NCBI GenBank assembly: GCA_905620445.1
Contig: CAJQTP010000020.1
Span: 1-57,600 of the forward strand
Source of the DNA: an uncultured Candidatus Thioglobus sp.
Lineage (GTDB): Bacteria; Pseudomonadota; Gammaproteobacteria; PS1; Pseudothioglobaceae
Reading direction: 5' to 3'
DNA: 57,600 nucleotides
Part shown: in pieces, positions 44,665 to 56,315 of the stretch
Layout: each line of letters begins with the position of its first letter
Position numbering within the stretch: the first letter of the stretch is position 1
Notes under the pieces: model-generated
Seen by the model: only the letters and a program-made list of their open reading frames with translations
What the model was told of the DNA's origin: nothing
Databases searched by the model: none
Translations under genes and position numbers: made by a program

Positions 44665-44680
44665 TTTAAGATAAAAATAA

Positions 44681-45415
44681 ATGTCAGAAAGACTACAAAA
44701 ACTTATTGCCAATGCTGGCTATGGATCAAGACGCTGGGCAGAAAGGCTCATAGAGCAGGGCAGAATTTCTATTAATAACAAAGAAGCGACGCTTGGTGAC
44801 AAGGCAACAATAGCTGACAAGGTTACAATTGATGGAAGGTTGATCGACCTCAAGCGTTATTCAGAAGAAGAGACTAAGGTGTTGATGCTGAATAAGCAGG
44901 CAGGCGTTATTTGTTCAAACAAAGATGAAGAGGGTCGTAAAAGTGTATTCGACTACTTGCCTGAAAATACGCGCTGGGTTATGGTGGGGCGACTTGACCT
45001 TAATACATCTGGATTATTACTATTTACTAATAATGGAGATCTAGCGAACAAGCTAATGCACCCTAGCTCTGAAATAGATAGAGAATATGCAGTGCGAGTT
45101 TTAGGAAGGGTTAGTGATGAGGATATAAAACAATTAATTAGTGGAATAGAGCTCGACGATGGATTTGCTAAATTTCATAAAGTAACTCTTGGCGGCGGCG
45201 ATGGCGCAAATCGATGGTATCACGTTGTTGTAAGAGAAGGTAGAAAAAGGGAAGTTAGAAGACTTTGGGAGGCTCTAGATTTTAAAGTTTCAAGGCTTAT
45301 TAGAACAAGATTTAGTGACATTCGGATGCCAGATAACTTACGCGCAAATCAGTCCGAGCTTCTCAAGCCAAAACAAGTTCAAGCGTTACTTAATGCGGTT
45401 AAATTGAAAGGCTAA
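44681..45415 (+). CDS. rluB: RluB/RsuA-family pseudouridine synthase
   Basis: rRNA pseudouridine synthase of 244 residues. The N-terminal S4 domain is MSERLQKLIANAGYGSRRWAE; the catalytic Asp is in GRLDLNTSGLLLFTNNGDLAN; KREVRRLWEAL is the C-terminal family motif. The absence of an extended tail and the GYGSRR S4 motif fit RluB (23S U2605) better than RsuA or RluE/F, though the exact target is inferred. It follows trpS after 16 bp and probably shares its transcript. Confidence 0.87.
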   Translation: MSERLQKLIANAGYGSRRWAERLIEQGRISINNKEATLGDKATIADKVTIDGRLIDLKRYSEEETKVLMLNKQAGVICSNKDEEGRKSVFDYLPENTRWVMVGRLDLNTSGLLLFTNNGDLANKLMHPSSEIDREYAVRVLGRVSDEDIKQLISGIELDDGFAKFHKVTLGGGDGANRWYHVVVREGRKREVRRLWEALDFKVSRLIRTRFSDIRMPDNLRANQSELLKPKQVQALLNAVKLKG

Positions 45416-45466
45416 TTTAATGTTTTTTTATATGCTTTAATTTACTTTTCAAAAGCATTATCAATC

Positions 45467-45494
45467 TTGTTAAGCCATGTGTGTCAAGTATAAT
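45467..45494 (+). promoter_or_regulatory. Promoter of the ileS operon
   Basis: TTGTTA at 45467-45472, a 16-bp spacer and perfect TATAAT at 45489-45494, 33 bp upstream of the ileS start. The predicted leader is only about 25-30 nt. Confidence 0.65.
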
Positions 45495-45523
45495 GGCGTT
45501 TTTATATAGAAAAAATTAACGCC
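45495..45523 (+). other. Inverted repeat immediately before the ileS start codon
   Basis: GGCGTT at 45495-45500 pairs with AACGCC at 45518-45523; the right arm ends 3 nt before the ATG at 45527. No Shine-Dalgarno sequence is present. The repeat overlaps the expected transcription start, so it could be an operator or, if fully transcribed, a hairpin over the ribosome site. Confidence 0.4.
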
Positions 45524-45526
45524 TTA

Positions 45527-48295
45527 ATGTCTGATTATAAAACCACCTTAAATTTACCTGCAACTGATTTTCCGATGAAAGCCAATTTAGCAAACCGCGA
45601 AGGCGGCTTCCTAAAAGAATGGCAGGATCAAGATTTATATCATCAAATTCGTCACAAATTTAAAGGAAAACCTTTATTTGTTCTTCATGATGGACCTCCT
45701 TATGCGAATGGAGATATTCATATTGGACATGCAGTAAATAAAGTACTTAAAGACGTTATTGTCAAAAGCAAAACCTTGTCGGGCTATGATGCGCCATACG
45801 TCCCAGGATGGGATTGTCATGGACTTCCTATTGAGCATATGGTGGAAAAAAAGAAGGGAAAAGTCGGCCATAAAATTACTGCCGATGAGTTTCGAGCAGC
45901 CTGTAGAGAGTATGCAGACAAGCAGATTGAAAAACAAAAAGTTGATTTTAAGCGTTTAGGGATTCTTGGAGACTGGGATAACCCATATCTGACTAAGAAT
46001 TTTAAGTATGAAGCTGATATTGTCCGCTCACTTGGGAAAATTGTTAAAAATGGGCATCTTGCTAAGGGATATAAGCCAGTTCATTGGTGTACAGAGTGTT
46101 CTTCTGCGCTTGCAGAGGCTGAGGTTGAGTATAAAGACAAAGGCTCCGATACCGTAGATGTTGCCTTTAAAGTTATCGATAATTTTTTTGAATTGGACAA
46201 GCCTGTTTCTGTTGTTATTTGGACGACAACACCTTGGACTTTGCCTGCAAATGAAGCTGTTGCTTTAAATCCTGAACTAGTCTATGCTTTGGTTGATTTA
46301 GGCGAGCAGTATTATATCCTTGCTGAAGATCTACTTGAATCTGCCCTAGAGAGGTTTGGCTTAAAGCCTTTAAATAAACTCGATAAAATTTATAAAGGCG
46401 CTGATCTAGAAGGCATAATGCTCCAGCATCCATTCTATGATAAGCAGGTGCCCATTATTTTAGGTGCGCATGTTACAACAGAGGCTGGAACTGGAGCAGT
46501 CCATACAGCTCCTGCGCATGGTCAAGATGATTACGTAGTGGGCCTTAAATACAACTTACCAGTAGAGTGCCCTGTTGATGGGAGGGGTGTTTTCGTAGAG
46601 ACAACTGAAGGGGTTGCTGGAGAGTTTATCTTTAAAGCGAATAGCACAATTATTACTCTTCTGCAGAATAAAGGCACTTTAGTCAAACATGAGCCAATTA
46701 CCCACTCTTATCCTCATTGCTGGAGACACAAGACGCCTGTAATATTTCGCGCGACGCCGCAGTGGTTTGTTTCAATGACCCAAAAAAAATTAAGAGACAA
46801 AGTCAATAAAGAGATTTTAAATGTTAAGTGGATTCCTGATTGGGGTCAGAAACGCATTGAATTAATGGTTGGAAATAGACCCGATTGGTGCATTTCACGT
46901 CAAAGATATTGGGGAACGCCAATTACTTTATTTATTAATAAAAACTCTGGAGAGTTACATCCTGAGACAGAATCCCTATTTGAAATTGTTGCTAAAAAAA
47001 TTGAACTTGATGGAATAGAGGCTTGGTTTAAACTCAAAGTTGAGGATATTTTGGGTGATGAAGCTCCTGAGTACGAAAAAACAACCGATACACTGGATGT
47101 TTGGTTTGACTCTGGTGTGAGTCATTATGCAGTATTGAAGGCAAGTGATCATTTAAGCGATGTTGCTGATATGTATCTAGAGGGTTCAGATCAGCATCGA
47201 GGTTGGTTTCAATCATCTCTATTAACTTCATGCGCAATGAATGGAATGGCGCCCTATAAGCAGGTTCTTACTCATGGCTTTACTGTGGATCAAAATGGCC
47301 ATAAAATGAGTAAATCAGTTGGTAATGTAGTTCCCCCTCAAAAAGTTGTCAACTCACTTGGCGCTGATATCTTAAGACTTTGGATTGGAGGCACTGATTA
47401 CTCTGGTGAAATGACAGTGTCAGATGAGATCCTTAATAGAAGTGCTGATAGTTATAGGAGGATTCGAAATACAATGCGCTTTATGTTGGCAAACATGGAA
47501 GGTTTTGATCCAAGCAAAGATCTTGTAGGCATTGATCAAATGCTTGTTTTAGACAAGTGGATTGTTTCTAAGACTGCTGAATTACAAAAAAATGTTATTA
47601 GTGAATATGATGAGTACAATTTTCACTTTGCCATGAAGGCAATATTAAATTTTTGCACAAATGACCTGGGCGGCTTTTATTTAGACATTATTAAAGATAG
47701 ACAATATACTACTCAATCTGATTCTTTGGCGAGACGTTCTGCCCAGAGTGCGTTATTTCATATCTCACATGCCATGGTTCGTTGGCTAGCTCCTATTTTG
47801 TCATTTACCGCTGAAGAGATATGGCAATTTTTACCAGGCTCTTCAAATGAAAGTATTTTTTTACAGACATGGTATGAGGGCCTAGAAGCTAAATTTAATA
47901 ATCATTCAATTGATGTTTCTAGAGACATTAACTCCCATCTTCGAAAAGAACTTGAAGAGATGAGGCGTGATAAGATTATTGGCTCATCGTTAGATGCTGA
48001 AGTTGATATTTATTGTGAAGATGAAAATTATCAAGCCCTATTAGAGATGAAAGATGAATTAAGATTTGTATTTATTACTTCTGATGCAAAAGTCCATCCG
48101 TTAAAGGATAAGCCAGTAAATGCCAAGGATATTGATAACTCACTGGCTATTTTAGTTAGAAAAAGTGAGTATGAAAAGTGCGATAGATGTTGGCATCATA
48201 GGCCTGAAATAGGTCAAAATATATTACATAAAGATCTATGTAGTCGCTGCATTGAAAATGTCACGGGTGATGGAGAAACTAGGATATTTGCTTAA
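45527..48295 (+). CDS. ileS: Isoleucyl-tRNA synthetase
   Basis: Class Ia synthetase with a CP1 editing domain. The HIGH motif is in [13 protein letters not shown] near residues 60-72; the editing-site TTPWTLPAN is near 233 and [16 protein letters not shown] near 323; the KMSKS loop is [11 protein letters not shown] near 592. The C-terminal zinc finger is CDRCWHH...CSRC near 885-910. The 922 residues match the bacterial zinc-containing type (E. coli 938), the mupirocin-sensitive class. The stop overlaps aroB by 1 base (TAATG). Confidence 0.97.
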   Translation: MSDYKTTLNLPATDFPMKANLANREGGFLKEWQDQDLYHQIRHKFKGKPLFVLHDGPPYANGDIHIGHAVNKVLKDVIVKSKTLSGYDAPYVPGWDCHGLPIEHMVEKKKGKVGHKITADEFRAACREYADKQIEKQKVDFKRLGILGDWDNPYLTKNFKYEADIVRSLGKIVKNGHLAKGYKPVHWCTECSSALAEAEVEYKDKGSDTVDVAFKVIDNFFELDKPVSVVIWTTTPWTLPANEAVALNPELVYALVDLGEQYYILAEDLLESALERFGLKPLNKLDKIYKGADLEGIMLQHPFYDKQVPIILGAHVTTEAGTGAVHTAPAHGQDDYVVGLKYNLPVECPVDGRGVFVETTEGVAGEFIFKANSTIITLLQNKGTLVKHEPITHSYPHCWRHKTPVIFRATPQWFVSMTQKKLRDKVNKEILNVKWIPDWGQKRIELMVGNRPDWCISRQRYWGTPITLFINKNSGELHPETESLFEIVAKKIELDGIEAWFKLKVEDILGDEAPEYEKTTDTLDVWFDSGVSHYAVLKASDHLSDVADMYLEGSDQHRGWFQSSLLTSCAMNGMAPYKQVLTHGFTVDQNGHKMSKSVGNVVPPQKVVNSLGADILRLWIGGTDYSGEMTVSDEILNRSADSYRRIRNTMRFMLANMEGFDPSKDLVGIDQMLVLDKWIVSKTAELQKNVISEYDEYNFHFAMKAILNFCTNDLGGFYLDIIKDRQYTTQSDSLARRSAQSALFHISHAMVRWLAPILSFTAEEIWQFLPGSSNESIFLQTWYEGLEAKFNNHSIDVSRDINSHLRKELEEMRRDKIIGSSLDAEVDIYCEDENYQALLEMKDELRFVFITSDAKVHPLKDKPVNAKDIDNSLAILVRKSEYEKCDRCWHHRPEIGQNILHKDLCSRCIENVTGDGETRIFA

Positions 48296-49386
48296 TGTCA
48301 ATTAGTCAAAAAATTCTAAATGTAGACCTTGGAGACAAGTCGTATCCGATTTATATTGGATGTGATTTGTTGTCTCAAAAGTCATTTTTTGAAGACCATA
48401 TAAGCGGCAAACAAGTTATGGTTGTCTCTAATACGACGGTTACTCCATTGTATTTAGATAGAGTGACTAAGTTACTAGGTAAATTTAATGTCAAGGTAGT
48501 TATATTGCCAGATGGTGAGCAATATAAAACACTTGAAACTACTAATCTTATATTTGATGCTCTTTTAAAAGCAAAGTTTGATCGAAGTGCCACTTTGATT
48601 GCTCTTGGCGGAGGAGTGGTTGGCGATATAACCGGCTTTGCTGCAGCGTCATATCAGCGCGGAATTAATTTTATCCAGGTGCCTACTACTTTACTTTCTC
48701 AAGTAGATTCTAGCGTAGGCGGAAAAACTGGTGTTAATCATGAGCTGGGTAAAAACATGATCGGTTCTTTTAAGCAGCCGCAGGCAGTCATTATTGATGT
48801 GGATACCTTGGACACATTGAGTGATCGTGAATACTCAGCAGGAATGGCTGAGGTTATAAAATATGGATTACTTGGTAATATTGATTTTTTATCTCTGCTT
48901 GAAGCTAATATTGAATCAATTATGAAACGTGATCAGAGCTTGATTATCGATTTAATTTATCGCTCATGTAAAGATAAGTCGATCATCGTTTCTCAAGATG
49001 AATTTGAGCGCGGTAAAAGAGCACTATTAAACTTCGGACATACTTTTGGTCACGGCATCGAAAATACCTTTGGATACGGTGTTTACTTGCACGGAGAGGC
49101 TATTTCTATTGGTATGTATATGGCTTCAATGCTTTCTCAGTTCGAAGGAGGATTGTCTCAAATCGATGTTGATCGTATTCAAAGTATCCTGATGAAAGCT
49201 AATTTACCAACAAGTATAAAGAAAGGCGTTAACAGTGAAAACTTGATTCAGGCAATGTCAGTCGATAAAAAAGCAGTTGATGGTAATATAAGACTCGTTC
49301 TTTTAAATAGCGTGGGCGACTCTTTTGTAACTGGATCATATTCAAAAGAAAACTTTCAAAAAGTTGTGTCAAATTTTTGTCAATAA
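48295..49386 (+). CDS. aroB: 3-dehydroquinate synthase
   Basis: Second step of the shikimate pathway: DAHP to 3-dehydroquinate, NAD and metal dependent. The protein has 363 residues, equal to the family norm. Visible signatures are LPDGEQYKTLET, the NAD loop ALGGGVVGDITGFAA, PTTLLSQVDSSVGGKTGVNH and the metal His in LLNFGHTFGHGIE. Located between ileS and gatC, it starts inside the ileS stop, which suggests a housekeeping operon ileS-aroB-gatCAB-selO. Confidence 0.97.
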   Translation: MSISQKILNVDLGDKSYPIYIGCDLLSQKSFFEDHISGKQVMVVSNTTVTPLYLDRVTKLLGKFNVKVVILPDGEQYKTLETTNLIFDALLKAKFDRSATLIALGGGVVGDITGFAAASYQRGINFIQVPTTLLSQVDSSVGGKTGVNHELGKNMIGSFKQPQAVIIDVDTLDTLSDREYSAGMAEVIKYGLLGNIDFLSLLEANIESIMKRDQSLIIDLIYRSCKDKSIIVSQDEFERGKRALLNFGHTFGHGIENTFGYGVYLHGEAISIGMYMASMLSQFEGGLSQIDVDRIQSILMKANLPTSIKKGVNSENLIQAMSVDKKAVDGNIRLVLLNSVGDSFVTGSYSKENFQKVVSNFCQ

Positions 49387-49399
49387 ATACTAATTAAAT

Positions 49400-49687
49400 A
49401 TGTCATTAGATAATAAACAAGTTAAAGAAATTGCCTATTTAGCTAGACTCAGCATCGAAGATACTGAGTTAGAGCAAAGCACGTCAGAATTAAATAATAT
49501 ACTTAGCCTGATGGCTGATCTAAGTGAAATAGATACTGGCGATGCAGAGCCTATGGCGCATCCACTGCATATGTCTCAGCGCCTTAGAGAGGACGAGGTG
49601 ACTGAAGAAAACTTGGCTGAAGAATTTCAAGCTATTGCGCCAAAAACAGGCAAGAGCCACTTCCTTGTTCCAACGGTAATTGAATGA
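49400..49687 (+). CDS. gatC: Asp/Glu-tRNA amidotransferase subunit C
   Basis: Small 95-residue subunit that holds GatA and GatB together in the tRNA-dependent amidotransferase. Family landmarks are [18 protein letters not shown] at the N-terminus, [15 protein letters not shown] in the middle and [19 protein letters not shown]. It overlaps gatA by 4 bp. The complete GatCAB set implies that Asn-tRNA, Gln-tRNA or both are made by the indirect route. Confidence 0.96.
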   Translation: MSLDNKQVKEIAYLARLSIEDTELEQSTSELNNILSLMADLSEIDTGDAEPMAHPLHMSQRLREDEVTEENLAEEFQAIAPKTGKSHFLVPTVIE

Positions 49688-51132
49688 TAATGCATAATTT
49701 ATCTATCGCCGAACTAATCAAAGGTCTTAAAAATAAAGACTTTTCATCTGTAGAGTTGACTCAGCATTATCTTAAGCGAATTAACGAATCTAAGCTCAAC
49801 GCATTTATCTCAGTTACTGATGACCTTGCACTTTCACAGGCAAATGAAGCTGACCTGAAAATAGCTAAAGGAGATAGCACTCTTTTGACTGGAATTCCAT
49901 ATGCCCATAAAGATATTTTTTGCACCAAGGGCGTAAAAACCTCCGCGGGCTCTAAGATGCTAGATTCATTTATTTCTCCATATGACGCAACTCTCAGCCA
50001 TAAGTTTAATTTAGAAAACATGGTAATGCTGGGAAAGACAAATATGGATGAGTTTGCCATGGGGTCATCAAATGAAAACTCCTACTATGGCCCAGTAAAA
50101 AACCCTTGGGACTTGAAAAAAGTACCCGGTGGCTCTTCTGGAGGATCAGCTGCTGCTGTAGCATCTCGCATCACTCCTTTTGCAACTGGAACTGACACTG
50201 GCGGCAGTATTCGCCAACCTGCAAGCTTGTGCGGCATCACTGGGATCAAGCCAACGTATGGAAGAATCTCTAGGTATGGAATGATCGCTTATGCTTCAAG
50301 TCTCGATCAAGCAGGCCCAATGACCCAAACTGCTGAAGATGCGGCAATCGTTTTAAATGCAATGGCAGGCTTTGATACTAAAGACTCTACCAGTGCCACT
50401 AAAGAAACCCCAGACTACACTAAAAAATTAACAAACTCCTTGGATGGATTAAAGATTGGGCTTCCTAAAGAATTTTTTTCCAGTGGCCTAGATGACGGAG
50501 TTGAAAAAGTTGTTATGCAGGCAATTAAAGAATATGAGGCAATGGGGGCTAAGATTCAAGAAGTCTCACTTCCTAATTCAATGCACGCAATTCCTACTTA
50601 CTATATTGTAGCGCCTTGTGAGTGCTCTTCTAATCTATCTAGATTTGATGGTGTAAGGTATGGGTATCGATGTGAAGACCCTAAGGATTTAGATGATCTA
50701 TATTTGAGGTCACGCTCTGAGGGATTTGGTAAAGAGGTTAAAAGGCGAATTATGATTGGCGCTTATGCACTTTCTGCCGGTTATTATGATGCATATTATC
50801 TAAAAGCTCAAAAAGTACGACAGCTAATTAGTGAAGACTTTAAAAAAGCTTTTCAAAGTGTTGATGTCATAATGGGGCCAGTTTCTCCCTCAACTGCCTT
50901 TGATTTAGGTTCTGTCAAAGATCCTGTCTCAATGTATTTAGCGGACATTTATACTCTCTCAGTAAATTTAGCAGGATTGCCTGGCATGAGCATACCTGCA
51001 GGTTTTTCTAAAAACCTTCCTGTCGGTCTTCAGTTGATAGGTAATCACTGGTCTGAAGAGCTGTTACTGAATACTGCTCATCAGTTTCAATTGAAAACTG
51101 ATTGGCATAAATCCACACCAATTGAATTATAG
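49684..51132 (+). CDS. gatA: Asp/Glu-tRNA amidotransferase subunit A
   Basis: Amidase-signature subunit that releases ammonia from glutamine. The Ser-cis-Ser-Lys triad regions are visible: [12 protein letters not shown] (Lys, near residue 77), [14 protein letters not shown] (cis-Ser, near 151-156) and [16 protein letters not shown] (nucleophile Ser, near 178). Its 482 residues match GatA. Start options ATG 49684 and ATG 49690 are both near the gatC stop; I keep the first. The 3' end lies 13 bp before the chosen gatB start. Confidence 0.97.
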   Translation: MIMHNLSIAELIKGLKNKDFSSVELTQHYLKRINESKLNAFISVTDDLALSQANEADLKIAKGDSTLLTGIPYAHKDIFCTKGVKTSAGSKMLDSFISPYDATLSHKFNLENMVMLGKTNMDEFAMGSSNENSYYGPVKNPWDLKKVPGGSSGGSAAAVASRITPFATGTDTGGSIRQPASLCGITGIKPTYGRISRYGMIAYASSLDQAGPMTQTAEDAAIVLNAMAGFDTKDSTSATKETPDYTKKLTNSLDGLKIGLPKEFFSSGLDDGVEKVVMQAIKEYEAMGAKIQEVSLPNSMHAIPTYYIVAPCECSSNLSRFDGVRYGYRCEDPKDLDDLYLRSRSEGFGKEVKRRIMIGAYALSAGYYDAYYLKAQKVRQLISEDFKKAFQSVDVIMGPVSPSTAFDLGSVKDPVSMYLADIYTLSVNLAGLPGMSIPAGFSKNLPVGLQLIGNHWSEELLLNTAHQFQLKTDWHKSTPIEL

Positions 51133-51145
51133 GGAAGGGTTGATT

Positions 51146-52573
51146 ATGACTTGGGAAACTGTAATTGGATTGGAGATACATTCACAATTAAAAACAAAAT
51201 CAAAAATATTCTCTGGAGCATCAACTGAGTTTGGCGCAAAAGCAAATACTCAGGCATGCGCTGTTGATTTAGGTTTTCCTGGGGTTTTGCCTGTTTTAAA
51301 TAAAGAAGCAGTTCGAATGGCTCTTCGATTTGGCTTAGCTGTAAATGCAACTATTAATAAGCACTCAATTTTTGCACGAAAAAACTATTTTTATCCAGAT
51401 TTACCAAAAGGCTATCAAATTTCACAGTTTGAAATACCAATTGTTGGAAGTGGGACAATTGATATCCCGCTTGATAACGGTGAAAATAAAAAGGTAGGAA
51501 TTACTCGCGCACATTTAGAAGAAGATGCAGGGAAATCAATTCATGATCTATATGATGATTACACAGCAATTGACCTTAATCGAGCAGGAACACCGCTATT
51601 AGAAATAGTATCTGATCCAGATATGAGTAATGCTAAAGAAGCCGTCGCCTATGCTAAAAAAATTCATGCATTGGTTCAATATATTGATATCTGCGATGGA
51701 AGCATGCAGGAAGGATCGTTTAGATGTGACGCCAATGTGTCTGTTAGAAGGAAGGGTGAAGGGTTAGGCACTAGAGCCGAAATAAAAAATATTAACTCCT
51801 TTAAATTTTTAGAAAAGGCGATCAATCTCGAAGTTGAAAGGCAAATAGATATTTTAGAAGATGGCGGCTCTGTTGCCCAAGAAACCAGACTTTATGATTC
51901 AATTAAAAATGAAACAAGGTCTATGCGCTCAAAAGAAGAGGCCAATGACTATAGATATTTCCCTGACCCTGATTTACTTCCAGTCGTGATTGATGATGAG
52001 CTTCTAAAAGATATTAAAAATAGATTGCCTGAGCTTCCAACTGAAAAGAAAGCTAGGTTTATAGATACGCTCGGTTTAAGTGAGTATGATGCGGAAAATT
52101 TAACCTCACAAAAGGCGATGGCTGACTACTTTGAAATTATCATTGATAAGGGGGCTGATGTAAAGGTCTCAGCTAATTGGGTTATGGGTGAACTTTCAGC
52201 CTCACTAAATAAAAATCAAATCGATATTAAGGACTCGCCAATCTCAGCCTCTGAGCTTTATAAGCTCATTTCAAGAATTACTGATAATACTATTTCTGGA
52301 AAAATAGCTAAGGATGTCTTTAGAATTATGTGGAATGAAAAAAGAAGTGTAGATGAGATAATTAAAGACCAAGGCTTAGAGCAAATGACAGATATTGGCG
52401 CTTTAGAGTCGGTCATTGATGAAATCATTTCCAAAAATCTTGATCAAGTCGAGCAATTTAAAAATGGGAATACTAAACTTTTAGGTTTTTTTGTTGGTCA
52501 GGTTATGAAAGCAACGCAGGGGAAGGCAAATCCAAAACAAGTTAATCAAATTTTAAATGATAGGCTCTCTTAA
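51146..52573 (+). CDS. gatB: Asp/Glu-tRNA amidotransferase subunit B
   Basis: tRNA-binding kinase subunit of GatCAB that phosphorylates the misacylated Asp/Glu. I choose ATG 51146 because a strong AGGGAAGGG ribosome site lies just before it and the product then begins with the family start [14 protein letters not shown]; an upstream in-frame start at 51122 lies inside gatA. Catalytic-domain motifs include [15 protein letters not shown] and HLEEDAGKS, and the helical YqeY-like tail ends in [21 protein letters not shown]. 475 residues. It overlaps selO by 17 bp. Confidence 0.97.
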   Translation: MTWETVIGLEIHSQLKTKSKIFSGASTEFGAKANTQACAVDLGFPGVLPVLNKEAVRMALRFGLAVNATINKHSIFARKNYFYPDLPKGYQISQFEIPIVGSGTIDIPLDNGENKKVGITRAHLEEDAGKSIHDLYDDYTAIDLNRAGTPLLEIVSDPDMSNAKEAVAYAKKIHALVQYIDICDGSMQEGSFRCDANVSVRRKGEGLGTRAEIKNINSFKFLEKAINLEVERQIDILEDGGSVAQETRLYDSIKNETRSMRSKEEANDYRYFPDPDLLPVVIDDELLKDIKNRLPELPTEKKARFIDTLGLSEYDAENLTSQKAMADYFEIIIDKGADVKVSANWVMGELSASLNKNQIDIKDSPISASELYKLISRITDNTISGKIAKDVFRIMWNEKRSVDEIIKDQGLEQMTDIGALESVIDEIISKNLDQVEQFKNGNTKLLGFFVGQVMKATQGKANPKQVNQILNDRLS

Positions 52574-53942
52574 ATATTCAGATTTAGGTGATGAATACTT
52601 TGCTCAAGTTGAGACTAAAAAGCTTGAGAATAGTAAATTAATTCATGTAAATCAGAGTCTTAAAAAAGAGCTTAATTTAGACATTAGTGATGAAAATTTA
52701 TTAAGTATTTGTTCTGGTGAAAAAAAATTAGGCGACGTAACTCCTATTTCTACAGTTTATGCAGGTCACCAGTTTGGCTACTTTGTTCCGCAGCTTGGTG
52801 ATGGGCGCTCATGCCTTGTTGGTGAAATTAGTAACTATGAGGTTTCTTTGAAGGGCGCTGGAACATCTCCTTTTTCTCGAGGCGCAGATGGCCGCGCTGT
52901 GCTTAGGTCAAGTATTCGTGAGTATTTATGTTCTATAGCCATGGAGGCTTTAAATATTCCAACCACGAAAGCTCTAGCACTTGTTGCAAGTGATACCGGT
53001 GTTTATCGTGAACACTTAGAAAATGCATCAATTGTAACTCGTGTTGCAGAAAGCCATATTCGTTTTGGCCACTTTGAATTTTTTGCAGCTAATGGGCAAA
53101 ATGAAAATGTCAAAAAATTAGCTGATTTTGTTATTAAACATCATATGCCTGAGGTTGATAAAGAAAATTATCTGGACTTATTTAAAGAGGTAGTAAGATC
53201 AACTGCATTAATGATTGCACGATGGCAAGCACAAGGCTTTGCTCACGGCGTCATGAATACAGATAATATGTCGATTCTAGGCCTGACTATTGATTATGGC
53301 CCATTCAGTTTTATGGAAACTTACAATCCAGGATTTATCTGTAATCATTCTGATACACAAGGTCGCTACTCATTTGAAAAACAACCATCAGTAGCATTAT
53401 GGAATTTACATCGCCTGGCTGACGCATTAAAGTCTCTTGTTAATGAGACTCAATTAAAAGATGCTCTTTCAGAGTATGAGCCGGCACTAGTTAAAGAGTA
53501 TTCTTCATTAATGAGAAGAAAATTTGGGTTACTAGAGGTTAATGATGAGGACAACGCGTTAATAAATGATTTTTTAGAGTTGCTCTATATCAATAAAAAA
53601 GATTACCATCGATCTATGAGGCAACTTTCAAGCGGAAAAGAGCATTCATTAGGAGGTAATTTTGATTCTTGGTTTGTGCGTTACAAGGCTAGATTTGATA
53701 AAGAGACTTCAAAAATGAGTCAAAGGGTTGCTTTGATGCAAAGCGTCAACCCTAAATATATTCTAAGAAATTATTTAGCTGAAGTTGCAATTCGAAAAGC
53801 AGAAGATTTAAATGAATACGATGAAATTGAAACTCTTTTTCAATTACTTAAAAAACCTTTTGATAGTCATGAGGGATATGAGACATACGACAGCGAGCCG
53901 CCTGAGTGGGCTCAAAACTTAGAGCTTAGCTGTTCATCCTAA
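52557..53942 (+). CDS. selO: Protein adenylyltransferase SelO (YdiU family)
   Basis: Pseudokinase-fold enzyme that transfers AMP to Ser/Thr/Tyr of target proteins, linked in E. coli to redox stress. The protein has 461 residues (E. coli 478). Seen are the Gly-rich [58 protein letters not shown] (catalytic Asn/Asp region) and the family's ending SCSS with the Cys kept. It starts inside gatB, so it is translationally coupled to it. It overlaps the convergent M50 protease gene by 9 bp. Confidence 0.94.
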   Translation: MIGSLKYSDLGDEYFAQVETKKLENSKLIHVNQSLKKELNLDISDENLLSICSGEKKLGDVTPISTVYAGHQFGYFVPQLGDGRSCLVGEISNYEVSLKGAGTSPFSRGADGRAVLRSSIREYLCSIAMEALNIPTTKALALVASDTGVYREHLENASIVTRVAESHIRFGHFEFFAANGQNENVKKLADFVIKHHMPEVDKENYLDLFKEVVRSTALMIARWQAQGFAHGVMNTDNMSILGLTIDYGPFSFMETYNPGFICNHSDTQGRYSFEKQPSVALWNLHRLADALKSLVNETQLKDALSEYEPALVKEYSSLMRRKFGLLEVNDEDNALINDFLELLYINKKDYHRSMRQLSSGKEHSLGGNFDSWFVRYKARFDKETSKMSQRVALMQSVNPKYILRNYLAEVAIRKAEDLNEYDEIETLFQLLKKPFDSHEGYETYDSEPPEWAQNLELSCSS

Positions 53943-54569
53943 TAACACCAAGGCATACTGAAACCAGATCAAGAGAAATTCTACGACTGGAAGAACTAAG
54001 TAATTAAAGCCACCAATAAACATTAGCCCAAGCAGTATAAATAGACCGTATTGCTCTAGTTGATTATATTGATAGGCAAGATGATTTGGCAAGAGGGCAC
54101 TAATTACTCTAGAGCCATCAAGCGGAGGGATCGGCAAAAGATTAAAAACAGCCAGTACGCAATTTACAAGTATTCCGACACGACCCATTTCTATTAAAAC
54201 AGAAATATTTATTTTAATGGCAAGAATCATAATAAATAGCCAGCACACAGCCATAAATAAGTTTGCGCCTGGACCTGCCAAAGCAACCCAGATCATTCCA
54301 GACTTACCTGAGCGCAATGCATTAAAATTAATAGGAACTGGTTTGGCCCAACCAAAGATAAATCCAGCTGAAGATATTAATAAAAGTAATGGAATAGCTA
54401 ATGTACCAATTGGATCGATATGTTTTACTGGATTGAGGGTTACTCGCCCCATCATTCTTGCAGTATGATCACCTAATTTACTTGCTACCCAGCCATGAGC
54501 GGCCTCATGAAGGGTGATTGCGAAAAGTAAAGGAATAATATAAATTAATAAAGTTTGAAAATCAGGCAT
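53934..54569 (-). CDS. Site-2 protease family (M50) membrane metalloprotease
   Basis: 211 residues, with five to six hydrophobic segments. The zinc motif is HEAAHGW near residues 21-27, and the third-ligand region is NLLPIPPLDGSRVI near 144-157 with the conserved Asp. This is the compact M50 group without PDZ or CBS domains, distinct from RseP. Substrates are unknown. Monocistronic; divergent from proS (42-bp gap) and convergent with selO. Confidence 0.92.
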   Translation of the reverse strand: MPDFQTLLIYIIPLLFAITLHEAAHGWVASKLGDHTARMMGRVTLNPVKHIDPIGTLAIPLLLLISSAGFIFGWAKPVPINFNALRSGKSGMIWVALAGPGANLFMAVCWLFIMILAIKINISVLIEMGRVGILVNCVLAVFNLLPIPPLDGSRVISALLPNHLAYQYNQLEQYGLFILLGLMFIGGFNYLVLPVVEFLLIWFQYALVLLG

Positions 54570-54611
54570 TAGGTAAAATTGAATTTTTTATTGATATAAA
54601 AACCATTTTAT

Positions 54612-56315
54612 ATGAAAAGCACTGATTTTTTTATCTCAACAGTCAAAGAGGCGCCTAATGATGCCCAAATCATATCTCATCAATTAATGATAAGGGCTGG
54701 TTTAATTTCTAAGTTGGCATCGGGTCTATATTCATACCTCCCAATGGGTTTAAAAATAGTCCAAAAGGTGGAAAAAATAATTCGTGAGGAGATGAATAAA
54801 TCAAAAGCATTAGAACTATTAATGCCAGTTGCACAACCAGCTGAACTATGGCAAGAGTCAAAGCGATGGGAGGAGTATGGCCCTGAATTATTGCGCTTTA
54901 AAGATCGCCATGAAAGAGATTTTTGTATGGGTCCAACTCATGAAGAGGTGATTACTACTATTGCTAAACAATATCTAAGAAGCTATAAACAGCTACCAAT
55001 AAATTTTTATCAAATCCAGACTAAATTTAGAGATGAAATTCGACCTCGTTATGGGGTAATGCGCTCCAGAGAGTTTATTATGAAGGATGCATATTCATTT
55101 CATATCGATGAGAAGTCTCTTGGGGAAACTTATCAAATAATGCATCAAACTTATTGCAATATCTTTGATAGATTAGGACTTAATTACAGACCTGTCTTGG
55201 CAGACTCGGGCGCTATTGGAGGGGACAGCTCACATGAATTTCATGTTCTTGCAGAATCTGGAGAGGATGCAATTTGTTTTTCTGATGGCTCTGATTATGC
55301 TGCAAATATTGAGCGAGCAGAAACTCTTCCTCAGGGTGAGCCAAAGACTGCTGAAAAAGCTTTAGAGCTTGTCGAAACACCTGACGTTAAAACGATTTCA
55401 GATGTTTGTAGTTTATTAAAAGTTGAGGCAACCAACGCTATTAAAACTTTAATTGTTTTGGGTTCTGATGATAATTTGGTTGCGCTCGTTTTACGCGGTG
55501 ATCATGAATTAAATGAAGTTAAGGCATCAAAAATTGAAGGAATTAAACAACCATTTCAAATGGCAGAAGAAGGAGTTGTAAAGAAGGAATTGGGCTGTTC
55601 TTTTGGCTCAATCGGTGTTGTAAATCTTGAGATCCCAGTTATAGTTGATTTTGCAGCAGCCTCTTTGTCAGATTTTGTGTGCGGAGCTAATGAAAACGAC
55701 AAACACTTTATTGGTGTAAATTGGGGGCGAGATACTAAACCAATTATTGCTGGTGATTTACGTAATGTTGTTGCGGGTGACCCTTCGCCAGACGGAAAGG
55801 GTAGCCTTGAAATTAAAAGAGGAATTGAAGTGGGGCATATTTTTCAGTTAGGGACAAAGTATTCAGACTCAATGAATGCCAATGTTATTGGAGAAGATGG
55901 CAGGGCAGTTAATATGAATATGGGCTGTTATGGTATTGGAGTTACAAGGATTGTAGCTGCAAGTATTGAGCAGAATCATGATGATAGGGGGATTATTTTT
56001 CCTGAAGCTATTGCACCATTTCAACTGGTTATTGTTCCAATAAATTACAACAAATCATCTCGAGTTAAGGCCTTGGCTGACCAGCTTTATCAGGATTGTC
56101 TAGAGCAAAATATTGAAGTTTTACTTGATGATCGAAAAGAGCGCCCTGGAATTATGTTTGCAGACTCTGAACTTCTTGGTATACCTCATCGATTGGTTAT
56201 AAGTGATACACATGCGGACAATGGAAAAATTGAATATAAATCAAGAAAGATGCCCGATAAAGTTGAAATCGATTTTAAGGAAGTAGTAGGCTTTATTCTT
56301 GATAAGCTCGACTGA
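54612..56315 (+). CDS. proS: Prolyl-tRNA synthetase, bacterial type
   Basis: Class II synthetase of 567 residues, the bacterial form with an inserted editing domain (residues about 225-400). Motif 1 lies around [16 protein letters not shown], motif 2 in [21 protein letters not shown], and motif 3 in [15 protein letters not shown]; the anticodon-binding domain follows ([20 protein letters not shown]). The stop shares a base with the psd start, so the two are coupled. Confidence 0.97.
   Translation: MKSTDFFISTVKEAPNDAQIISHQLMIRAGLISKLASGLYSYLPMGLKIVQKVEKIIREEMNKSKALELLMPVAQPAELWQESKRWEEYGPELLRFKDRHERDFCMGPTHEEVITTIAKQYLRSYKQLPINFYQIQTKFRDEIRPRYGVMRSREFIMKDAYSFHIDEKSLGETYQIMHQTYCNIFDRLGLNYRPVLADSGAIGGDSSHEFHVLAESGEDAICFSDGSDYAANIERAETLPQGEPKTAEKALELVETPDVKTISDVCSLLKVEATNAIKTLIVLGSDDNLVALVLRGDHELNEVKASKIEGIKQPFQMAEEGVVKKELGCSFGSIGVVNLEIPVIVDFAAASLSDFVCGANENDKHFIGVNWGRDTKPIIAGDLRNVVAGDPSPDGKGSLEIKRGIEVGHIFQLGTKYSDSMNANVIGEDGRAVNMNMGCYGIGVTRIVAASIEQNHDDRGIIFPEAIAPFQLVIVPINYNKSSRVKALADQLYQDCLEQNIEVLLDDRKERPGIMFADSELLGIPHRLVISDTHADNGKIEYKSRKMPDKVEIDFKEVVGFILDKLD

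Noticed and set aside
53900-53942. Selenocysteine at the SelO C-terminus
   Set aside because: The codon near the end encodes Cys in SCSS, followed by a normal stop; no UGA recoding is needed.
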